42,834 bases of DNA from an uncultured Eubacteriales bacterium. GTDB lineage: Bacteria; Bacillota; Clostridia; Christensenellales; CAG-138. Under the pieces are notes generated by a model, which was given only the letters and a program-made list of their open reading frames with translations, ran no database searches and had not been told where the DNA came from. The position numbers and the translations under genes were made by a program. Shown in pieces: positions 1 to 8,816 of the stretch. Where the stretch lies: contig UQWD01000019.1 of assembly GCA_900544555.1 (NCBI GenBank), positions 1 through 42,834 on the forward strand, in the 5' to 3' direction. Within the stretch, counting starts at the first letter, position 1; each line of letters starts with the position of its first letter.

Positions 1-55
1 AGGGCGTTCCCTCCGCGTACGTTTTCCCAAGCCCCACTGTTCTGAGTATAATCAT
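1..55 (-). CDS. ABC transporter ATP-binding protein, N-terminal fragment cut by window edge
   Basis: The reverse strand opens with ATG at 55 and encodes 18 residues beginning MIILRTVGLGKTYAEG before the window ends. TATGGAGGATC lies just upstream (GGAGG, usual spacing), so this looks like a real gene start rather than a stray copy. The 55 bases are identical to 4786-4840, the first 18 codons of the ABC ATPase gene that starts at 4840. The bases upstream of the two ATGs differ. I infer a second, paralogous lipoprotein-export or antimicrobial-peptide-type ABC ATPase running leftward out of the window. Because an exact repeat sits at the very edge, an assembly breakpoint is also possible. Confidence 0.7.
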   Translation of the reverse strand, partial: MIILRTVGLGKTYAEGTP

Positions 56-808
56 GATTTGATCCTCCATAATAAAGTTTTCTTGCCGTGCTTTTTTCAC
101 ATCATCAATTTCTCCGTAGAGTCAGCCAATATAGTCCAGCTAGATGCTCTAATGGTTGAAGCACCCACCTATCCTTTCCGTTATGAACAGGGATACAGAA
201 AAGTTAAATTATGAGAGTATATTAACATAAAGCTATTGTATTAACTACAGTTAGGATATACTTTTATGTACAGTTAACGGATTGTTAACATTTTGTAGAA
301 CAAAGCAGTTTCAAATATCGTATTGTTCTAATTATATATTATTATGTCTTATTCTATAAAAAACAAAGCATTTCACCCAACAATCCTCACACGTTTTGAG
401 TAAATTATACTATTCACTTCGTTCCCTTCTAAATTCAAAAAAACTTGTAAAAAGAATAACGCTTTCCGGGCCAAACATTAGACTGTGCTTTCCTTTCAAT
501 TATCGAAGACTTTACCCATAAAATGTACCAAACGATATAAACATCATGAAGGCTTTTTGCTTTGAGTTTAAACGTCGATCAGGTATGTTCGGATCACTTG
601 CATTTAGGGTGAAACAAAAATCTTTCTATATTTAATAGTTGCATTTCCATATTTTCTTATTAATCTTTAGTTCCAAACCTCAACCGATAAAACAAAACAT
701 GTATATTGTCCCGTTATTATATGTTTAAAAACACGCTTAATAAAGCAAATGAAGTGCAGATATGGGAATCATATTAATTATTTATAATTAGATGTTTCAT
801 TGGTAAAG
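56..808. other. AT-rich intergenic region with no credible gene
   Basis: About 750 bases of AT-rich sequence without a coding-like frame. It should hold the promoter of the leftward ABC ATPase gene starting at 55. Visible landmarks are two GTTAAC sites at 273-278 and 284-289 and the string GGATATACTTTTATGTAC at 254-271. A close relative of that string (GAATATACTTTTTTATAC, 4958-4975) lies upstream of the second ABC ATPase gene. Nothing else is recognised. Confidence 0.6.
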
Positions 809-835
809 ACCGGCCCGGAGTTACTCCGAGCCGGT
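809..835 (-). terminator. Hairpin terminator after the FtsX-type permease gene
   Basis: ACCGGC (809-814) pairs with GCCGGT (830-835), and CGGAG with CTCCG inside it, around a 3-base loop with one mismatch. It starts 27 bases past the permease stop. The T run is weak on the minus strand (CTTTACC) and better on the plus strand (TTTTAT), so it may act in both directions. Confidence 0.6.
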
Positions 836-861
836 TTTATCTCACATGCCGCCGCTATATT

Positions 862-3800
862 TTACGAGCGGATGTTCTCAATAGGCGTGTATTTCGTGGC
901 TGTACGTATTGGTATCCGGTGGATCAGCATCGTGCTTATTAGATACGCCGCGCACAGGCCGACGTGCGCCGCCCACGGATACATCGACAACCGGTATTGT
1001 ATTATATCCGTCATCCGCTGCGCGAACGTAAGCTCCATACCTCCGGTTTCAACCACGGATGTAAGCACTACGACGCAAAAGACGAACGCGTTTGCTATTG
1101 CAAGCGCTGTCAGGCCGTTCGCCAGCCCCGTTTTCCATTTCCAGCGCCTCAGCTCATTTTCCGTTACGCCCATGGATTGCAGCACGCCTATCCTGTTACG
1201 ATCCTGATTGACAGCCGATTCTTCCGTATTATATAGGATAACGCACGCTATCAGCGTTCCCGCCAGACCCAGTAAGCAGATAATCACCGTGGTGTTAAGC
1301 GCCGCCGCATAGATTTCCCTGTTCATATCCTTATAGTTATAAAATGTATAATCATTTTTCTTGCTGAAGGATAAAAGGCCCAGATCCGTTTCTTCCCTGT
1401 TCGCCTGCTCGTTGCCATATACGGCGAACAGCGTCTGCCCGTACAGGGTTGGATAATACAGCTCCTGAGCGTAACTCATGCTCTGCATTTCCCACCTGTC
1501 GTATCGGCCCCCGGAAGCGAGGGGATACACCGTATTAACCAGCTCATATGACCCTATAAGCGTATACCCTTCCCGGTATTGAGAGAACGGCCATATCGCT
1601 TCATCGGGGAAATAATATATGACGCCGCTTATCTCAATGTCGTGTTCATAATAATAGTACTTCAACACCTCATCCACAATATTCTCGCGGCATACCGTGA
1701 TATGAAGCGATTCACCGGGCTTTATCGCGCTTTCATTTTTATAATAACCGCTTTTCCGTTTATCCGTGGTAATAGAGAGCACATCGTGTTCCTCAAGGAG
1801 CGCGCGCATCCGCTCTTCCTTTTTATATTTCTCGGGAACCTCCACGCCCGAAGGCGGGTTCTCAAAATCCCCTCCCTCCATGTAGAGCGGAACGAGCAGT
1901 ATCGCTTCCTTCCCCGCCTTAAATTGGCGCTCATCCACGCTTCCGGCAGTTAAGGAGTTCAATAGTTTCTCATAAATCACGGAATCCACATCCACGCCGT
2001 ACAGATCCGCTATATACGTGCCTTCCGTTTCCGGCTCGTCGATAAGCTCTCCCCGGTTTCGTCCCGATCGTTCCACACGCTTTCCGCCAAAATGCTCATA
2101 CAGGGTCCGCTCGGGCAATATCTCCTTCAACTTGTTGAGGCTCGGGCTTTTATCCATGCCGTCAAAAGAAATATACAGCCGTTCCGCCTTTTTCAGCGCG
2201 TTAATCGTACCGACGCCTGTAATTTTCTCCATGTCGGCGATTTTTTGGTCGATCTCCCTGCCGGCAATGCCGTAGTTCAGCCACAAAAGATAGTCGGGTG
2301 CATTCTCATACTCCTCCTTGTCCGTATATTCGCCGAATGAGAGGAAGGATAGGGTTAGCGCCGTTAAAAGAATGATGGCGGTAAACGTGGACAGGCCGAG
2401 TGAAAGCGCGTTTTTTCCCCGTTGCGCTGCCCGGTTCCGCCGGCAGACCGCCGCGAACGTCTGCCGCTCTTTGGGTTTACTTTTGACTCTCTTTAGTTTG
2501 CCCTTGCCCGGTTCCCGTATGCCCTGTATCGGGGATACTCGCATTGCTTTTATAAGCGGCACGGCCATGCCGAGAAATACCGAGGCACAGCTTAATGCCA
2601 CTCCCAGAAGGATCGCTTCAAAGTCTAAGGCAAAGGTCAGCGAGCCTCCCCCAAAAGCGTTGAACGCCCATACCGCGCCATAAGCGAGGAGGCCGCCCAA
2701 AATCAAGCCCACAGGCAGGCTGATAACAAGCACAAACCCGCATTCCCACAGCAGCATGCGCGCCACCTGCGCGTTGGAAGCGCCCACTGCCTTGAGAAGC
2801 GCGATACGCTTATTCCTGCGCTTGAGCTGGGTGAACAGTATTTGAAACACGGCGCAGACCGTAATAAGGAATATACCGAACAGGATGCCCTTTATCAGTG
2901 CGGCCTCCGTCTGACCCATATCCACGGGATACGCGAGCGGATTCATCCTCAGCCGCATCTCCCCCTTCTGCGAGCCGACGTCCGCCAGATCCGCCCAGTC
3001 CGTTTGATCCTCGGGCCAAACAATATTAGCCGTTTTAGCAAACAGCTCCTTTACGCCCAAGGCATCCGTACGCAGGAACGCATTGTATTCGTGCGGCATG
3101 CGAAAGTCATATTCCAGCCGTTCAATCATAGAATCATACGCCGCATCCAGCATATTTAAATCCGCCTCGTTTATGTACGCGTTGGGTATTTTATAATCAC
3201 CAGCGTCCCAGCGGTCGGAATAGCTCTGGATGATTCCGGTGATTTTGTATTTGCGCTTAACCGTTACCGTTCGTTCATCGATATACCCGTCGCGCATAAT
3301 AGTCTCGGTATCGGCTTCATTAATACCGCTGACGCCAAAAAAATACCAATAGTTCGTATTTACAGTCAGGCTAACATCGTCATATATTATGGGATCTTGC
3401 CGCTTGTAATAATATGACGCCTGGCCACTAAGCGAACCATACAAATAGTTAAAACTATTAAGTATAATATATCGCTTCAGCTCTTTAATAATTTCATCAC
3501 GACCCTGCTGCTCTAGATTATCCAAATATTCGCTGCCATAGCCCTTAAGTATATCCCTGAAATTATCGATATCTTCTTCTGTGATAGGGCCATCCAATGC
3601 CTCAACCTGCAGCCATACAAACTCTAGTAAATACTCGTCATAGGTTCTTTCCTCCCCGGTAGGCAGTGTGGCCGTAAAATAAACGTTAATCTCGTCTCCA
3701 ACCTTGATATCGCCGCCTATCTCGCCCAGCCTGCTCATCTCAATCGCAACTTCATTTTCCGCCTCAGGCATGCGGCCCTCGTACATTTTGAAGCGCCCGG

Positions 3801-4116
3801 TTTCCATCAGCTTCTCGTTCATTACGCCGATCATGCCGATTTCTTTAGATTCACCGATAATCCTGCTTTCCGCTATCTGAGCATCAAGCTCCCCGCTGCC
3901 CGCCCGAAGCGCCTCCATTTCCTCGCCCGTAGCGGAAAGCAGCGCGCCCTTCCACTCCCCGAACACATTGAAATTCTGCTGCCGATCCGTTTCACTGATG
4001 CTTGATAACAGCTGCGTCGCCACCGTCATGAACAGCAGGCTCAGCGCGATGACGCCTATCAGGTATGCAGCGTCCTTTCGACGCCCCCGCATTCCTTTAA
4101 AAGCTATCTTTCTCAT
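862..4116 (-). CDS. FtsX/MacB-type ABC transporter permease, 1084 aa
   Basis: Membrane half of an ABC exporter whose ATPase is the gene 40 bases upstream. Predicted layout: one N-terminal membrane helix (about residues 17-38), a large extracytoplasmic region (about 40-400), three helices (about 405-428, 452-482, 496-522) with the FtsX-like cytoplasmic stretch KRRNKRIALLKAVGAS, a fifth helix (about 575-597), a second large outside domain (about 600-935), and three C-terminal helices (about 945-1065). This is the duplicated FtsX architecture of large peptide or lipoprotein exporters in Gram-positive bacteria. GGAGG stands 7 bases before the ATG. The substrate cannot be read from the sequence. 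No sensor kinase or response regulator lies beside it, so a BceAB-type detoxification role is only a possibility. Confidence 0.88.
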   Translation of the reverse strand: MRKIAFKGMRGRRKDAAYLIGVIALSLLFMTVATQLLSSISETDRQQNFNVFGEWKGALLSATGEEMEALRAGSGELDAQIAESRIIGESKEIGMIGVMNEKLMETGRFKMYEGRMPEAENEVAIEMSRLGEIGGDIKVGDEINVYFTATLPTGEERTYDEYLLEFVWLQVEALDGPITEEDIDNFRDILKGYGSEYLDNLEQQGRDEIIKELKRYIILNSFNYLYGSLSGQASYYYKRQDPIIYDDVSLTVNTNYWYFFGVSGINEADTETIMRDGYIDERTVTVKRKYKITGIIQSYSDRWDAGDYKIPNAYINEADLNMLDAAYDSMIERLEYDFRMPHEYNAFLRTDALGVKELFAKTANIVWPEDQTDWADLADVGSQKGEMRLRMNPLAYPVDMGQTEAALIKGILFGIFLITVCAVFQILFTQLKRRNKRIALLKAVGASNAQVARMLLWECGFVLVISLPVGLILGGLLAYGAVWAFNAFGGGSLTFALDFEAILLGVALSCASVFLGMAVPLIKAMRVSPIQGIREPGKGKLKRVKSKPKERQTFAAVCRRNRAAQRGKNALSLGLSTFTAIILLTALTLSFLSFGEYTDKEEYENAPDYLLWLNYGIAGREIDQKIADMEKITGVGTINALKKAERLYISFDGMDKSPSLNKLKEILPERTLYEHFGGKRVERSGRNRGELIDEPETEGTYIADLYGVDVDSVIYEKLLNSLTAGSVDERQFKAGKEAILLVPLYMEGGDFENPPSGVEVPEKYKKEERMRALLEEHDVLSITTDKRKSGYYKNESAIKPGESLHITVCRENIVDEVLKYYYYEHDIEISGVIYYFPDEAIWPFSQYREGYTLIGSYELVNTVYPLASGGRYDRWEMQSMSYAQELYYPTLYGQTLFAVYGNEQANREETDLGLLSFSKKNDYTFYNYKDMNREIYAAALNTTVIICLLGLAGTLIACVILYNTEESAVNQDRNRIGVLQSMGVTENELRRWKWKTGLANGLTALAIANAFVFCVVVLTSVVETGGMELTFAQRMTDIIQYRLSMYPWAAHVGLCAAYLISTMLIHRIPIRTATKYTPIENIRS

Positions 4117-4156
4117 GTCTCTACCTCCATTTCCCGCCTTTAACCTTTACCTGCCG

Positions 4157-4840
4157 TCAGCCGCTTTCCTTTATCGAATGAATCCGCCCATCCTCCAGCG
4201 TTACGATTCTGTCAGCCTTCGCAGCAATTTCCATATCGTGCGTTACCAGTATCACGGTCTGCCCAAATAGCGCCGCGCTCTTTTTAAGCACCTCCAGCAC
4301 CTCATCCCCCGTTTTCGGGTCCAGGTTGCCCGTCGGCTCGTCCGCCAGAATGATAGCGGGCTTCGCTAAAAGCGCCCTCGCTATCGCCACGCGCTGCTGC
4401 TGGCCCCCTGACAGCTCGTTGGGATAAGCGTTCAGCTTTTCTTCAATATCGAGCCCTTTTACAACCCTTTCAAAATGCTCCTTATCCTCGTCCCTTCCGT
4501 CCAGGCTTAACGGCATCAGGATATTCTCGCGAACCGTATGCTCCGTCAATAGGTTATACGCCTGGAACACGAAACCTATCCGCCTGCGCCTCAGCCGCGC
4601 CAAGTCCTTATCCTTGAGCGCGAACACGTCCTCATCCTCGATATACAGCTTGCCGAACGACGGCCTGTCCAGCGCCCCCAATAGGTGCATCAACGTCGAT
4701 TTACCTGAGCCGCTCCGGCCGATTACAGCATAAAACAAGCCTTCCTCAATTTCCAGGTCGCACGCCTTGAGCGCTTGTACCTCCAAGGGCGTTCCCTCCG
4801 CGTACGTTTTCCCAAGCCCCACTGTTCTGAGTATAATCAT
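4157..4840 (-). CDS. ABC transporter ATP-binding protein (MacB/LolD/BceA-like), 227 aa
   Basis: ATPase subunit driving the adjacent FtsX-type permease. All motifs are intact: Walker A GRSGSGKST (41-49), Q-loop Q93, signature LSGGQ (143-147), Walker B ending ILADE with E168 as the catalytic glutamate, D-loop near D174, and switch histidine H201. Length and motif spacing are normal for the MacB/LolD class. The gene comes first in a two-gene operon, 40 bases before the permease. An AAGGGAG ribosome site precedes the ATG, a little further away than usual. Its first 55 bases recur exactly at the left edge of the window, which points to a recently duplicated exporter. Confidence 0.93.
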   Translation of the reverse strand: MIILRTVGLGKTYAEGTPLEVQALKACDLEIEEGLFYAVIGRSGSGKSTLMHLLGALDRPSFGKLYIEDEDVFALKDKDLARLRRRRIGFVFQAYNLLTEHTVRENILMPLSLDGRDEDKEHFERVVKGLDIEEKLNAYPNELSGGQQQRVAIARALLAKPAIILADEPTGNLDPKTGDEVLEVLKKSAALFGQTVILVTHDMEIAAKADRIVTLEDGRIHSIKESG

Positions 4841-4884
4841 CTTTCATTCCACTCCCTTCTTATAACGTATAAATTAAAACTCAA

Positions 4885-5037
4885 TCACACCGGCAGTTAA
4901 CCCGTGTGAGCCAATAAAACCACAGTATATATTGTAGTAAAATACTATAATAAAAAAGAATATACTTTTTTATACAATATCACACATTTTTTGTGTGAAC
5001 CAGGTCGAAAGCTTGTGTTCACAATTTGTTAACAAAT
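4885..5037 (-). promoter_or_regulatory. Palindrome-rich region upstream of the ABC exporter operon
   Basis: Four inverted repeats lie 45-200 bases upstream of the ATPase start. TCACACCGG (4885-4893) faces CCCGTGTGA (4901-4909), 8 of 9 matching. TCACACA (4980-4986) faces TGTGTGA (4992-4998). TGTGAAC (4994-5000) faces GTTCACA (5017-5023). ATTTGTTAACAAAT (5024-5037) is a perfect 14-base palindrome. I read them as candidate operators, since the TCACAC half-site recurs. No regulator is assigned. The repeats are seen directly; the function is inferred. Confidence 0.4.
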
Positions 5038-5280
5038 AAAAAAGCATATTGATTCCATGCTTCTTTTTTTTATCAGAATAAAACCCTTTGTAATGCGCTC
5101 AGTCCAATAGTATTTTCATAAATCAAACAGAGAGAGACTTTTCCGATTTTTCTTAGCATCACAAGTTCAGCAAATCCGTATAGAAAAGTTCTTTCCTACC
5201 AGCCGATGATAACATTTTAAAATTGCGCCCGATCCGCTCTTAGCTACGAAGCTGGGTGCGTTCAAATCTATGATCACAAA

Positions 5281-5298
5281 GGGCCGCAGCAGCGGCCC
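5281..5298 (-). terminator. Hairpin terminator of the M3 peptidase gene
   Basis: GGGCCGC and GCGGCCC form a perfect 7-base stem with a 4-base loop. On the minus strand TTTGTGAT follows. It lies about 120 bases past the peptidase stop. A second, weak AT-rich hairpin (AAGCAT / ATGCTT, about 5042-5063) with T runs on both sides lies further on. Confidence 0.6.
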
Positions 5299-5421
5299 AC
5301 AATGCGATTTATTGTCGGTAAAAAAACCACAATCAGCTATATCACGTTTACTTTACGAGCGGTACTATATCGCACATATTCCTGCAACGTAGTAAGAGCG
5401 GCTAGTACAGTGCGCGGCTCG

Positions 5422-7125
5422 TTATCTCAACGCGGCCGTATCCGTATTGTTCAGCCATGAAACCGCCGCTTCGGAAACATCCTTGAGCGCCGTGTCGCCA
5501 AAGGGTGTTGCCAGGCCGGCCGCCTCAACCAGGCCGTTAAAGGTTTTCGTCCCCGCAAGCCGGATAAGCCGCATATAGCGGCTCCAAGCGTCCTTGGCGT
5601 CTTTCTGCATGACCGCCCAAAACTGGAGCGCTACGGTCTGCGCAAGGCAGTAATCGATGTAGTAGAACGGGCGCTGGTAAATGTGCGCCTGGCGCTGCCA
5701 TCCTTTCCCTTCACCATAAAAGGGGATTTCGGCTCCCAGCTTCATCCAGGGCATATATACCGCCAAAAGTTCCTGCCAAACCTGATGCCTCTCCCCGGGC
5801 GTCATATCCGGCTTTTCATAAATCTTGTGCTGGAAATGATCGACCATCGTCCCATAGGGGATAAACGTCAGAGCTCCAGAAAGGTGGCTGTAATAAAACT
5901 TGGTCGTATCGCCGCCGAAAAAGCCCTCTTGCCACGGCCACGCGAAAAACTCCATGGACATGGAATGCACTTCACAGCTTTCAAGAGTGGGGTTCTGGTT
6001 ATCGTTAGGAACGATATCCCGCGCCATATATGCTGCAAAGGCATGGCCGGCCTCATGCGTCATTACCTCGACGTCGTGCGACGTACCGTTGAAATTTGCG
6101 AAAATGAACGGCGATTTATAATCTGGGAACGTGGTGCAGAAGCCTCCTCCTGCCTTGCCTTTACGACTCAGCACGTCAAGAAGCTTATTTTCATACATGA
6201 AATCAATAAACTCCTTCGTTTCATCCGAAAGTTCGTGGTAGAACCTGCGCCCGTGCGCGAGTATCGCGTCCGGATCCCCCTTGGGTACCGGGTTTCCGGA
6301 GCGGAAGGTGAGCGCCGCGTCCGCGAAACTGAGCGGATAATCAGCGCCGATGCGCGCCGCCTGCTCCCTGTAAAGTCTGTCGGCGACCGGGACCAGGTAT
6401 TTGATAACCGCCGCGCGGAACTTTTCCACATCGGCTGCCTTATAGCTGTTGCGCGTCATGCGGTAGTAACCAAGCTCAATATAATTCTCATAGCCCAGCT
6501 TGCGCGCCATATTGTCCCTTATCTGAACCAGCTCATGGTAAATTTCATCGAGCCGCGCCCCATTTTGCCTGTAAAACTCGCCCTCGGCCTTCCATGCCGC
6601 CAAGCGTCTCGCGTCGTCGGGATCCTGCTTAAACGGGGAAAGCTGGGAAAGCGTGTACGTTTCACCCTCAAACGGGATTTGCGCGGACGCGATGAGCTTT
6701 TCATATTCCGTAGAAAGCTTGTTTTCCTGTTGAAGCTCCGGCACAATCTCAGGTGAAAAGGTTTTAAGCTGCATTTCCGCGTTGACAAAAAGCAAGCTCC
6801 CGTACTTCTCTTCAAATCGCGGGCGAAACGGGGAATTTAAAAGCGCCAGCAGGAACGCCTGGTTAGGCTCCTGCATTTCAGGGAGCGCGTTGTTGAGGTA
6901 TTCGATCTCTTCATCGTAAAACGTATCCGCCGTATCAATGCAATGGCGGACATAGGCAAGGGACTCCTGAGTATAGATGCCTCCCACCATATCTTCAACC
7001 TGCGTGAAAACCGCGTCCGCCTCCTCAAATGTTTTCGCCGCGCTTAAGCGCTCGGCAAGCTGGAAGGCCTTGGTTCTCAGTTCCGGTATATCCGGGCGCT
7101 TATAGGGCATTTCAGGGAATTTCAT
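5422..7125 (-). CDS. M3 family oligoendopeptidase, 567 aa
   Basis: Cytoplasmic zinc metallopeptidase of the M3B / PepF-like group, which cuts short peptides. The zinc site HEAGH is at residues 357-361, inside MTHEAGHAFAAYM. The third ligand is probably E385 in the downstream CEVHSMSME segment, the usual place in the family. Conserved C-terminal features include the aromatic-rich stretch YQRPFYYIDYCLAQ. The length is typical. There is no signal peptide. The start ATG has GGAGA about 7 bases upstream. It is monocistronic, with its own terminator. Beside the ornithine and histidine pathways it fits a peptide- and amino-acid-using lifestyle, but that link is inference. Confidence 0.92.
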   Translation of the reverse strand: MKFPEMPYKRPDIPELRTKAFQLAERLSAAKTFEEADAVFTQVEDMVGGIYTQESLAYVRHCIDTADTFYDEEIEYLNNALPEMQEPNQAFLLALLNSPFRPRFEEKYGSLLFVNAEMQLKTFSPEIVPELQQENKLSTEYEKLIASAQIPFEGETYTLSQLSPFKQDPDDARRLAAWKAEGEFYRQNGARLDEIYHELVQIRDNMARKLGYENYIELGYYRMTRNSYKAADVEKFRAAVIKYLVPVADRLYREQAARIGADYPLSFADAALTFRSGNPVPKGDPDAILAHGRRFYHELSDETKEFIDFMYENKLLDVLSRKGKAGGGFCTTFPDYKSPFIFANFNGTSHDVEVMTHEAGHAFAAYMARDIVPNDNQNPTLESCEVHSMSMEFFAWPWQEGFFGGDTTKFYYSHLSGALTFIPYGTMVDHFQHKIYEKPDMTPGERHQVWQELLAVYMPWMKLGAEIPFYGEGKGWQRQAHIYQRPFYYIDYCLAQTVALQFWAVMQKDAKDAWSRYMRLIRLAGTKTFNGLVEAAGLATPFGDTALKDVSEAAVSWLNNTDTAALR

Positions 7126-7406
7126 AGCTCTTTCTCCATTCCTTCATTAATATAATGTTGCAGTGGCTGCCGATATTATTTTATCATACTTTTTTTTGAT
7201 TTCCTACTTCTATAATGATTGAATGAAAAGTATATCGAATGTATACAGGTTTGCGCGGCGGTGAGTGTCGAGTTACATTGCCTAATAATATTTGCTCAAT
7301 TATTTCTTCGCTTAAGTCAGCGCGGCAGAGCTTGCGGCGGCCTTTTAAACGTCCATCATCAATGTTCAAATACGTATTAGTTATAGTAGCTTATTATACT
7401 TATTTA

Positions 7407-7415
7407 TGTTATAAT
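7407..7415 (+). promoter_or_regulatory. Extended -10 promoter for the secreted-protein cassette
   Basis: TGTTATAAT is a perfect extended -10 element, about 32 bases before the ATG at 7447. No good -35 hexamer is present, which is acceptable for extended -10 promoters. The rest of the 320-base gap back to 7126 is AT-rich and shows no gene. Confidence 0.5.
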
Positions 7416-7446
7416 TTAGTAAATTATGCTTACAGGAGAGGCATTT

Positions 7447-8799
7447 ATGAAGAGAGCAGTATGTATACTGTTAGCCGCAGTCACGGCGTTACTTGGAATA
7501 GTCCCTTTAACGCAAGCGGCGGGCGGACAGGCCGCGCGCGCGGCGAGCGATGCGGATTTAATCGCCTGCTACCTAAAAGCCGTTCATGACAAGGATTATA
7601 CATCGTACCTGAATCTATTAGGCGATGAATTCAGGGGCGATATTGAGCCGATGCTCCCGGAACTGATTGAGGAAAGGGCGGGCGTTGGAGCGATACAGTC
7701 GATCGACTTGGATTCGCTCGTTATCATGGCCGATCTCTCCGATACGGAATATTCCGAAATCGGCGGCGTTGATTCAGCCCGGCGTAAAAGCCCAGGCGTT
7801 AACTTGCGCAATTACCTGATAAAATGCGATATGAAGGTTTATCAGGATAACGAGTTCTTCTTCAACGGGATCAATTATTTGAGCATAACCTGCGGCGCCG
7901 AGGGCGGCGAAAGAAAAATCATCGACAACCGGCTGCCCCTGCCCGACGCGGTGGCGGAATATGAAACGGATCGGAGCTCGGCGCTTAATTACTTCAACGC
8001 GCGGTTTACGGAGGAGCGCGGCGGATTCTATATTTCGGATAAGTTCAGCGGCGAGTTTAAGGAAACGGCCTCTTACAGCGGCGTGATGCCGACGGCGATT
8101 AATGTTTACTTTTCTCGAGAGAACAAAATAAAAACGATAAAATTTAAAGAGTATTGCCGTGTCGTGATGGTCTGCGAGGAAGGGTATGAAAACCGGCAGA
8201 CGGATTATAAAAAAGCGTTCGCTATCGCAATTAAGCACTTTGGGTGGTTCAGGATATTAAAACCAAGACCTGACACAAAATATCATGTTAGAGACGATGA
8301 TGAGGATCAAGTATATAACCCATCAAGAAAGCCGGCCAATTACCCCACGTGCGACAGCGCCATGCTTTCAACATGGAACACGATTATGGTCAATTCGGGC
8401 AGGAACTTATTTAAGCCTCAATTCAGGCAGGGCGACGCAAGCTCTATAACTAAACCAACGCAATCTAAAGGGATTATGTACGAATACGAGGTATGGAAAT
8501 CCCTGGTTCCGAGCGGCATGAGCTATGTGAGCGTGCTGAAATATTATTATAGCTATGCCAAGGAGATTTCTACCGGCGCGATCCGGGTCTGCTCCAACCA
8601 CACGGGTACGTATACCGACAAAACGCCCTCCACCCATACCGTAAACAACTGCACGACCTGCAAGGTAAAGCTTACGGAAAACCACACCTTCAAGCCGCAG
8701 GGCCATAACATGGTCTGCCAGAAATGCGGGTACTCCGTAATCGCGTCAAGCCTGCCGGGGCCGGCTCCAATGCGGAACGCACTGAATCAGCATCAATAA
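7447..8799 (+). CDS. Secreted protein of unknown function with C-terminal Cys/His motifs, 450 aa
   Basis: I do not recognise the family. The chosen ATG follows AGGAGAGG at good spacing; an in-frame ATG 21 bases upstream has no ribosome site. The N-terminus is a clear Sec signal peptide: basic MKRA, hydrophobic core, likely cleavage after LTQAA. The middle (about residues 35-300) is a soluble domain with many aromatic and acidic residues, possibly a limpet- or NTF2-like fold at the start, which is a guess. The last 70 residues hold CSNH, then CTTC, then CQKC with interspersed histidines, so they could bind metal or form disulfides. The gene is followed after 17 bases by a lipoprotein gene, so the two are probably cotranscribed. 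Confidence 0.8.
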   Translation: MKRAVCILLAAVTALLGIVPLTQAAGGQAARAASDADLIACYLKAVHDKDYTSYLNLLGDEFRGDIEPMLPELIEERAGVGAIQSIDLDSLVIMADLSDTEYSEIGGVDSARRKSPGVNLRNYLIKCDMKVYQDNEFFFNGINYLSITCGAEGGERKIIDNRLPLPDAVAEYETDRSSALNYFNARFTEERGGFYISDKFSGEFKETASYSGVMPTAINVYFSRENKIKTIKFKEYCRVVMVCEEGYENRQTDYKKAFAIAIKHFGWFRILKPRPDTKYHVRDDDEDQVYNPSRKPANYPTCDSAMLSTWNTIMVNSGRNLFKPQFRQGDASSITKPTQSKGIMYEYEVWKSLVPSGMSYVSVLKYYYSYAKEISTGAIRVCSNHTGTYTDKTPSTHTVNNCTTCKVKLTENHTFKPQGHNMVCQKCGYSVIASSLPGPAPMRNALNQHQ

Positions 8800-8816
8800 A
8801 GAAAAGGAGAACAGCT

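Noticed and set aside
4885..5023. CRP/FNR-type binding sites
   Set aside because: The TCACAC and GTGTGA arms are in the opposite order to the TGTGA-N6-TCACA consensus; the one pair in the right order (TGTGAAC / GTTCACA) has a 16-base gap.
5683..6756. Long rightward open frame of 357 codons opposite the M3 peptidase
   Set aside because: Shadow frame of a high-GC gene: the peptidase frame has complete zinc motifs and a ribosome site, and the opposite product has no recognisable domain.
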